A program made the translations under genes and the position numbers. DNA of 18,967 nucleotides from DATKMG01 sp035541995 (GTDB lineage Bacteria; Acidobacteriota; Terriglobia; Versatilivoradales; Versatilivoraceae). Shown here one piece after another: positions 14,910-18,967 of the stretch. The notes under the pieces are model-generated. The model searched no databases. It saw only the letters and a program-made list of their open reading frames with translations, and had not been told where the DNA came from. The stretch spans positions 1-18,967 of the forward strand of contig DATKMG010000544.1 of assembly GCA_035541995.1 (NCBI GenBank), given 5' to 3'. Position 1 is the first letter of the stretch, and every line of letters begins with the position of its first letter.

Positions 14910-16736
14910 TTATATGGGCGAGAGCCGTAATTCCTGGTCTTTGTATTGGAGCTGATAGAGCTTGTAGTAGAGTCCGCGCTGGGCCAGCAGTTCCTGGTGG
15001 GTTCCCATTTCCCGGATTCGGCCTTTGTGCATCAGGATGATCTTGTCGGCATTCTGAATCGTGGACAATCGGTGGGCGATAATCAAGGAGGTACGTCCCT
15101 TCATTAAACGAGCAATGGCCTCCCGGATTTTTAACTCAGTGTCGGTGTCGACACTCGATGTGGCTTCATCCAGGATCAGGTTCCTAGGGTCATGGGCCAG
15201 GGCCCTGGCAAATGCGATTAGCTGTTTCTGTCCGGTTGACAGGGTACTACCTCGCTCCTTGACTTCCTCGGTGTAGCCATTGGGCAGATCTTCTACAAAT
15301 TCCTCCAAATTGACATCCCGGGCGGCCCGATAGATGGCTTCTTCGGTAATCCAAGGCGTACCCAGGCGAATATTACTGGCGATCGTACCGGAGAACAAAA
15401 AGACATCCTGAAGAACAAATCCAAAGGCATTACGCAGTTGTCTCAAATCCAACGAGCGGATGTCATGCCCGTCCAGCAGGATTTGGCCTCTCTGGATATC
15501 ATAAAACCGCATTAATAAGCTGGTCAGGGTGGTTTTCCCGGCGCCCGTGTGGCCGACAATGGCCACCGACTCCCCAGGGTGAACTTTAAAGGAGACATCC
15601 TTGACAACCCAATCCCATTCCAGTTTCGCATCGGGAACTGTCGTGTTGGAGTTGTACCGATTGTAAGCGAACCAGACATTGCGGAATTCAATTTCACCCA
15701 GGACACGATCCAACCTAACAGGACTTTCCGGAGAGCGAATCTCTACTGGGGTATCCAGCAGCTTAAATATCCTTTCCGAACTGGCCATTGCCGCTTGCAG
15801 AATATTGTATTTTTCACTGAGGTCAGCGATGGGACGAAAGAACTTTTCCGAATACTGAATGAACGCCACCAAGGCGCCATATGTCAGTGCATGTTGGATC
15901 ACCTCGCCCCCGCCATACCAAATGATCAGTCCGATGGCCCCCGCGCTGACAATCTCCACCGCCGGATAAAAGACCGAATAGGCCATTACTGAATCGAGAT
16001 TGGCTTTCAAATGAACCTGGTTAATTTCGTCAAATTGTCGAAAGCTCTTCGATTCGTGGTTAAAGAGCTGGACCACAGACATGCCCGTGATGTGTTCCTG
16101 CAGGAAGGAATTGATGCGGGCGATGGCAGTTCTGACGCGCCGGTAGGAATCCCTGGCTTTGATTTTGAATAGGATCGTGATGAGGAAGAGCACCGGGATG
16201 ACGGACAAAGCCACCATCGCCAGCTTCAGGTTTAAGACGCAGATCATGACTACAACGCCCGCCAGAACCAGAACATCACCCAGCAAGGTTACAACCCCGG
16301 ACGTGAATAGCTCGTTCAAGACATCCACATCTGTGGTGACGCGCGTCATCAGGCGCCCCACCGGATTCTTATCATAAAACGACAAGGGAAGCTCCTGCAA
16401 ATGCGAGAAGATTTGCATCCGCAGATCGTACATGATCCTCTGACCGGCGAGTTGCATGATGTAGGTCTGAACATATCCGAGCAGGAAGCCGGCAACAATG
16501 ACACCCAGATAAACCAAAGTAATCCGGTTCAGTCCGGGAATGTCATGACGCGAAATATACCGGTCAATGCCGATCTTCACCAAATAAGGGCCACTGACCT
16601 GTAAGAGAGATGCCCCCGCAATGATGAGGAGCGCCGCAATAACCGGCCAGCGGTACGGGCTGAGGTAACTCAAAAGCCGCCGCATGAGCCGCGAATCGTA
16701 AGCTTTTCCTAATGCCTCTTCGTCCTGATGGGTCAT
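14910..16736 (-). CDS. ABC exporter half-transporter, catalytic-Walker-B subunit
   Basis: A type IV (MsbA/MdlB-like) half-transporter of 608 residues: six transmembrane helices (about 1-325), then the ATPase domain. Walker A is GHTGAGKT (395-402), Walker B LILDEATSSVD (520-530) with the catalytic E524, and the H-loop H555. The signature is LSTGQ (499-503) in place of LSGGQ, as in the MdlB-like members of heterodimeric exporters. Between the A-loop strand (FAYNRY) and Walker A an insertion of about 15 residues (SNTTVPDAKLEWDW) is present. ATG 16736 is preferred; a TTG at 16766 would add ten basic residues, and neither has a strong ribosome site. It follows its partner gene by 148 bases and probably shares a transcript. 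Exports lipids or drugs in known relatives; the substrate here is unknown. Confidence 0.92.
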   Translation of the reverse strand: MTHQDEEALGKAYDSRLMRRLLSYLSPYRWPVIAALLIIAGASLLQVSGPYLVKIGIDRYISRHDIPGLNRITLVYLGVIVAGFLLGYVQTYIMQLAGQRIMYDLRMQIFSHLQELPLSFYDKNPVGRLMTRVTTDVDVLNELFTSGVVTLLGDVLVLAGVVVMICVLNLKLAMVALSVIPVLFLITILFKIKARDSYRRVRTAIARINSFLQEHITGMSVVQLFNHESKSFRQFDEINQVHLKANLDSVMAYSVFYPAVEIVSAGAIGLIIWYGGGEVIQHALTYGALVAFIQYSEKFFRPIADLSEKYNILQAAMASSERIFKLLDTPVEIRSPESPVRLDRVLGEIEFRNVWFAYNRYNSNTTVPDAKLEWDWVVKDVSFKVHPGESVAIVGHTGAGKTTLTSLLMRFYDIQRGQILLDGHDIRSLDLRQLRNAFGFVLQDVFLFSGTIASNIRLGTPWITEEAIYRAARDVNLEEFVEDLPNGYTEEVKERGSTLSTGQKQLIAFARALAHDPRNLILDEATSSVDTDTELKIREAIARLMKGRTSLIIAHRLSTIQNADKIILMHKGRIREMGTHQELLAQRGLYYKLYQLQYKDQELRLSPI

Positions 16737-16884
16737 GGTCAATCGGGGGGACCGGGAACGTCTCAAATGAGGCGATCCGCCAGTGTGGCCCTGCCGAGTG
16801 CGGGGCTCACTCTAATGGCTGAATAAGCCCAAAACAGTGGCTCTCGGTGCCCTTTCATCGTGCTCCTTTCCTGTTTCGTTGTGT

Positions 16885-18714
16885 TTAGCTTTCTGCCAAT
16901 TCTTCTTCCAGTAGTTGCTTCTGATAGAGCTCCGCGTAATAGCCGGACAACCCAAGAAGCTGGTCATGAGTGCCGCGTTCCGCAATTTGCCCGTCTTTGA
17001 GTACGACAATCTGGTCTGCAAATTTAACGGTAGAGACCCGATGACTTATCAAGATGGAAGTCCGGCCGTGCATAATGCTCTCGAGGGCAGTCAGGATCTT
17101 CTCCTCTGTATAAGTGTCAACACTGGAGAGGGCATCGTCCAGGACCAGGATTCCGGGATTGCGGATCAAGGCCCGGGCAATAGCCGTGCGCTGCTGCTGA
17201 CCTCCGGAAAGGGTGATCCCCCGTTCGCCAATCAGGGTTTCAAATCCGCGGGGAAACTCCTCGATGTCAGGCAGGATATGGGCCAACCGGGCGGCTTCGG
17301 TAATTTCCTCCTCAGTCCCATTGTCTATACCAAAGGCAATGTTCTCCCGCATTGACTGACTAAAAAGAAAAGTCTCTTGGGGAACATAGCCGATGCTGCG
17401 TCGCAGCGTCCCAAGCGGATACTGTTTGATGGGAATCCCATCAATGCGGATCTCGCCCTCGCGCAGGTCATGAAGTCGCCCCAGCAAATTGACCAGCGTG
17501 CTCTTGCCCGATCCAGTTTCCCCAACGATCGCGAAAGTGGCCCCCTGGGGGATTTTCAGCTGAATGTCTCGCAGGACTAGCCTGCCATTGTATGCATAGA
17601 AGACATGGTCGAATTCTATGGCTCCCTGGATTTCTGGAGATGAGTCGGAGGATTGCGGGCGGTATTTCCCGGCTGATTGCCTTGGGGTAGGGACTGCTCT
17701 GGGATTGACGGAGAGAAGGCCCGGCGTCACTTTGACCGACTCATCTATGATCTCCGCAGGAGACTCCAGGATCTGGTTAATCCGCCCCATGGACGCTGTC
17801 CCTCGTTCCATGATATTGATCACCCAACCTAATGCAATCATTGGCCAGGTCAGCATTCCCAGGTACGCATTGAAGGCGACAAAATCCCCCAGGGTGATCT
17901 CCCCCGCCATTACTTGTCGACCTCCAAGCCACAAGACAAAGACTCCCCCGACACCCAACAGGGCCCCCAACAGTGGGTAGAAAGTACCCCAGATGCGAAT
18001 AAGTTGCAGGCTCTTGACAATGTAATCCTCGTTGAGCCGCTTGAATTGCTCGATTTCGCTCGATTCTTGAGTGAAGGCGCGAATTACCCGGACTCCCGAC
18101 AGATTCTCCTGCACCTTTGCACTGATCTCGGAAAAAGCCTGCTGGATCTTTTCAAACCGTCTGTGAATTAAAGCGCCAAAGTAGCGGACCGCCAGAGAAA
18201 CTGTGGGGATTGTAACCAGGGCGAAGATTGTTAGGACTAGACTGATGCGCAGCATCAGGAAGAGTACAACTATCATCCGCACAATAGTATTGGCCGAATA
18301 CATGATGCCTGGGCCCAGCAGCATTCGCACGGCGTTTAAGTCATTGGTAGACCGGGACATGATGTCTCCGGTCTTGTGCTCCTGGTAATAGCGCCGCGAG
18401 AGTCCTAACAAGTGCGCAAACAGGTCGTTGCGCATGTCGTATTCCATATAGCGGGAAACTCCAATCAGGATCTTCCGCATCAGGAAAAGGAACACGCCCT
18501 CCAGTACGGCAAAGAGGACAACCAAAAGGCCGTAGCCAAGCAGTCGATCCCGGGAGATTGCCTGCTTCAGACTGTCGACCGCATACTTCAGAACCAATGG
18601 GGAGAGAATGGCTGCAGCATTGGAGAGTACCACGCAAAATGAACCGAGGATCAGGCGAGTCCGGTACCGGCATAAATAAGGGTACAGGGGTGCTAGTATT
18701 TTGAGTCTGTCCAT
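16885..18714 (-). CDS. ABC exporter half-transporter with degenerate ATP site
   Basis: The partner half-transporter (MdlA-like, 609 residues): six transmembrane helices (about 1-310), then the ATPase domain. Walker A is GETGSGKST (398-406), the signature is a canonical LSGGQ (502-506), and the H-loop is H558. Walker B is ILVLDDALSSVD (522-533): D527 stands where the catalytic glutamate should be, the mark of a degenerate, non-hydrolysing site in heterodimeric exporters such as TM287/288. The altered LSTGQ of the partner falls in the same composite site, so the two changes agree. A Pro/Ser-rich linker of about 30 residues (330-360) joins the two domains. The ATG at 18714 is the family start; a weak AGAG lies upstream. 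First gene of the pair. Confidence 0.92.
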   Translation of the reverse strand: MDRLKILAPLYPYLCRYRTRLILGSFCVVLSNAAAILSPLVLKYAVDSLKQAISRDRLLGYGLLVVLFAVLEGVFLFLMRKILIGVSRYMEYDMRNDLFAHLLGLSRRYYQEHKTGDIMSRSTNDLNAVRMLLGPGIMYSANTIVRMIVVLFLMLRISLVLTIFALVTIPTVSLAVRYFGALIHRRFEKIQQAFSEISAKVQENLSGVRVIRAFTQESSEIEQFKRLNEDYIVKSLQLIRIWGTFYPLLGALLGVGGVFVLWLGGRQVMAGEITLGDFVAFNAYLGMLTWPMIALGWVINIMERGTASMGRINQILESPAEIIDESVKVTPGLLSVNPRAVPTPRQSAGKYRPQSSDSSPEIQGAIEFDHVFYAYNGRLVLRDIQLKIPQGATFAIVGETGSGKSTLVNLLGRLHDLREGEIRIDGIPIKQYPLGTLRRSIGYVPQETFLFSQSMRENIAFGIDNGTEEEITEAARLAHILPDIEEFPRGFETLIGERGITLSGGQQQRTAIARALIRNPGILVLDDALSSVDTYTEEKILTALESIMHGRTSILISHRVSTVKFADQIVVLKDGQIAERGTHDQLLGLSGYYAELYQKQLLEEELAES

Positions 18715-18902
18715 CAGATTAATTTCTCTAAATCGAAGCAGTTTAACTACCCATCATAACAGATTCCGATGCTTTCCTGGCTCAGGGATCTCCTCGGTTT
18801 GTGGGTCCAGGTTTGGGACTACGACGACAATCGCAGACAGGGATGGGCATCCCGTCATGACAAACTCAACTTGGAATTATTGAGAATCATGCTGGGAAGC
18901 TG

Positions 18903-18967
18903 ATGGAATTCCATACCTTGAGTGCAGGAGATGAATACGCAAAGCCGGACGTTGAGCATGTGGTCTT
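18903..18967 (+). CDS. Possible start of a gene running off the window
   Basis: An ATG at 18903, 3 bases after GGGAAG, opens a frame that stays open to the end of the window (MEFHTLSAGDEYAKPDVEHV). It is too short to recognise and the ribosome-site spacing is tight, so it may be chance. The rest of 18715-18902 shows no gene. Confidence 0.25.
   Translation, partial: MEFHTLSAGDEYAKPDVEHVV

Overview
The window looks like a piece of a Gram-negative bacterial chromosome of moderate GC. Supporting signs are an envelope POTRA protein, Sec-type signal peptides, Shine-Dalgarno sites and tightly packed operons. A YpdA-type flavoprotein beside a heterodimeric ABC exporter and a POTRA gene would suit an Acidobacteriota-like or related environmental lineage, but this assignment is weak inference. 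The sequence falls into two halves: a damaged defence or accessory island (about 1-9600) and ordinary-looking chromosomal genes (about 9650 to the end).

Accessory half. A good sigma-70-like promoter (186-214) precedes an intact type I restriction subunit gene (hsdR, 285-2816), an ORF6N-domain gene (2825-3376) and hsdM (3380-4498), all in one tight operon. hsdM is broken: its true reading frame stops matching the family after residue 350, and the next part of HsdM (about 87 codons) lies immediately downstream on the opposite strand (about 4430-4691). After that the plus strand enters the interior of a DUF2326 (YydD-like) coiled-coil protein that lacks its ATP-binding N-terminus. The end of hsdM, all of hsdS and the start of the DUF2326 gene are absent, so the locus carries an inversion plus a deletion (or an assembly chimera). 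Next comes an unusual fusion of a zinc-dependent cytidine-deaminase-like domain to a GHKL/RecG-C-type ATPase (6163-7656). It is followed by a non-coding stretch with two 30-bp repeats, each holding a palindrome, an XRE regulator (8043-8432), an overlapping 34-codon stump of what appears to be an ImmA/IrrE-type partner, and radC (8604-9266). An inverted pair of short sequences resembling insertion-sequence ends lies between radC and the next gene.

Chromosomal half. There is a small cupin (9667-10038, plus strand). Two minus-strand genes follow: a YpdA-like pyridine-nucleotide-disulfide oxidoreductase and a secreted GH30-like glycoside hydrolase. A plus-strand, translationally coupled pair then encodes a POTRA-only exported protein and a polytopic membrane protein (13070-14802). 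Last is a minus-strand pair of ABC exporter half-transporters (14910-18714), whose paired degenerate motifs mark them as a heterodimer with one impaired ATP site.

Most worth a second look: the inverted hsdM fragment and missing hsdS; the deaminase-ATPase fusion as a candidate defence effector; a palindromic repeat sitting in frame inside hsdM; the twin palindrome repeats upstream of the XRE gene; the truncated ImmA-like stump; and the barrel-less POTRA protein coupled to a membrane protein.
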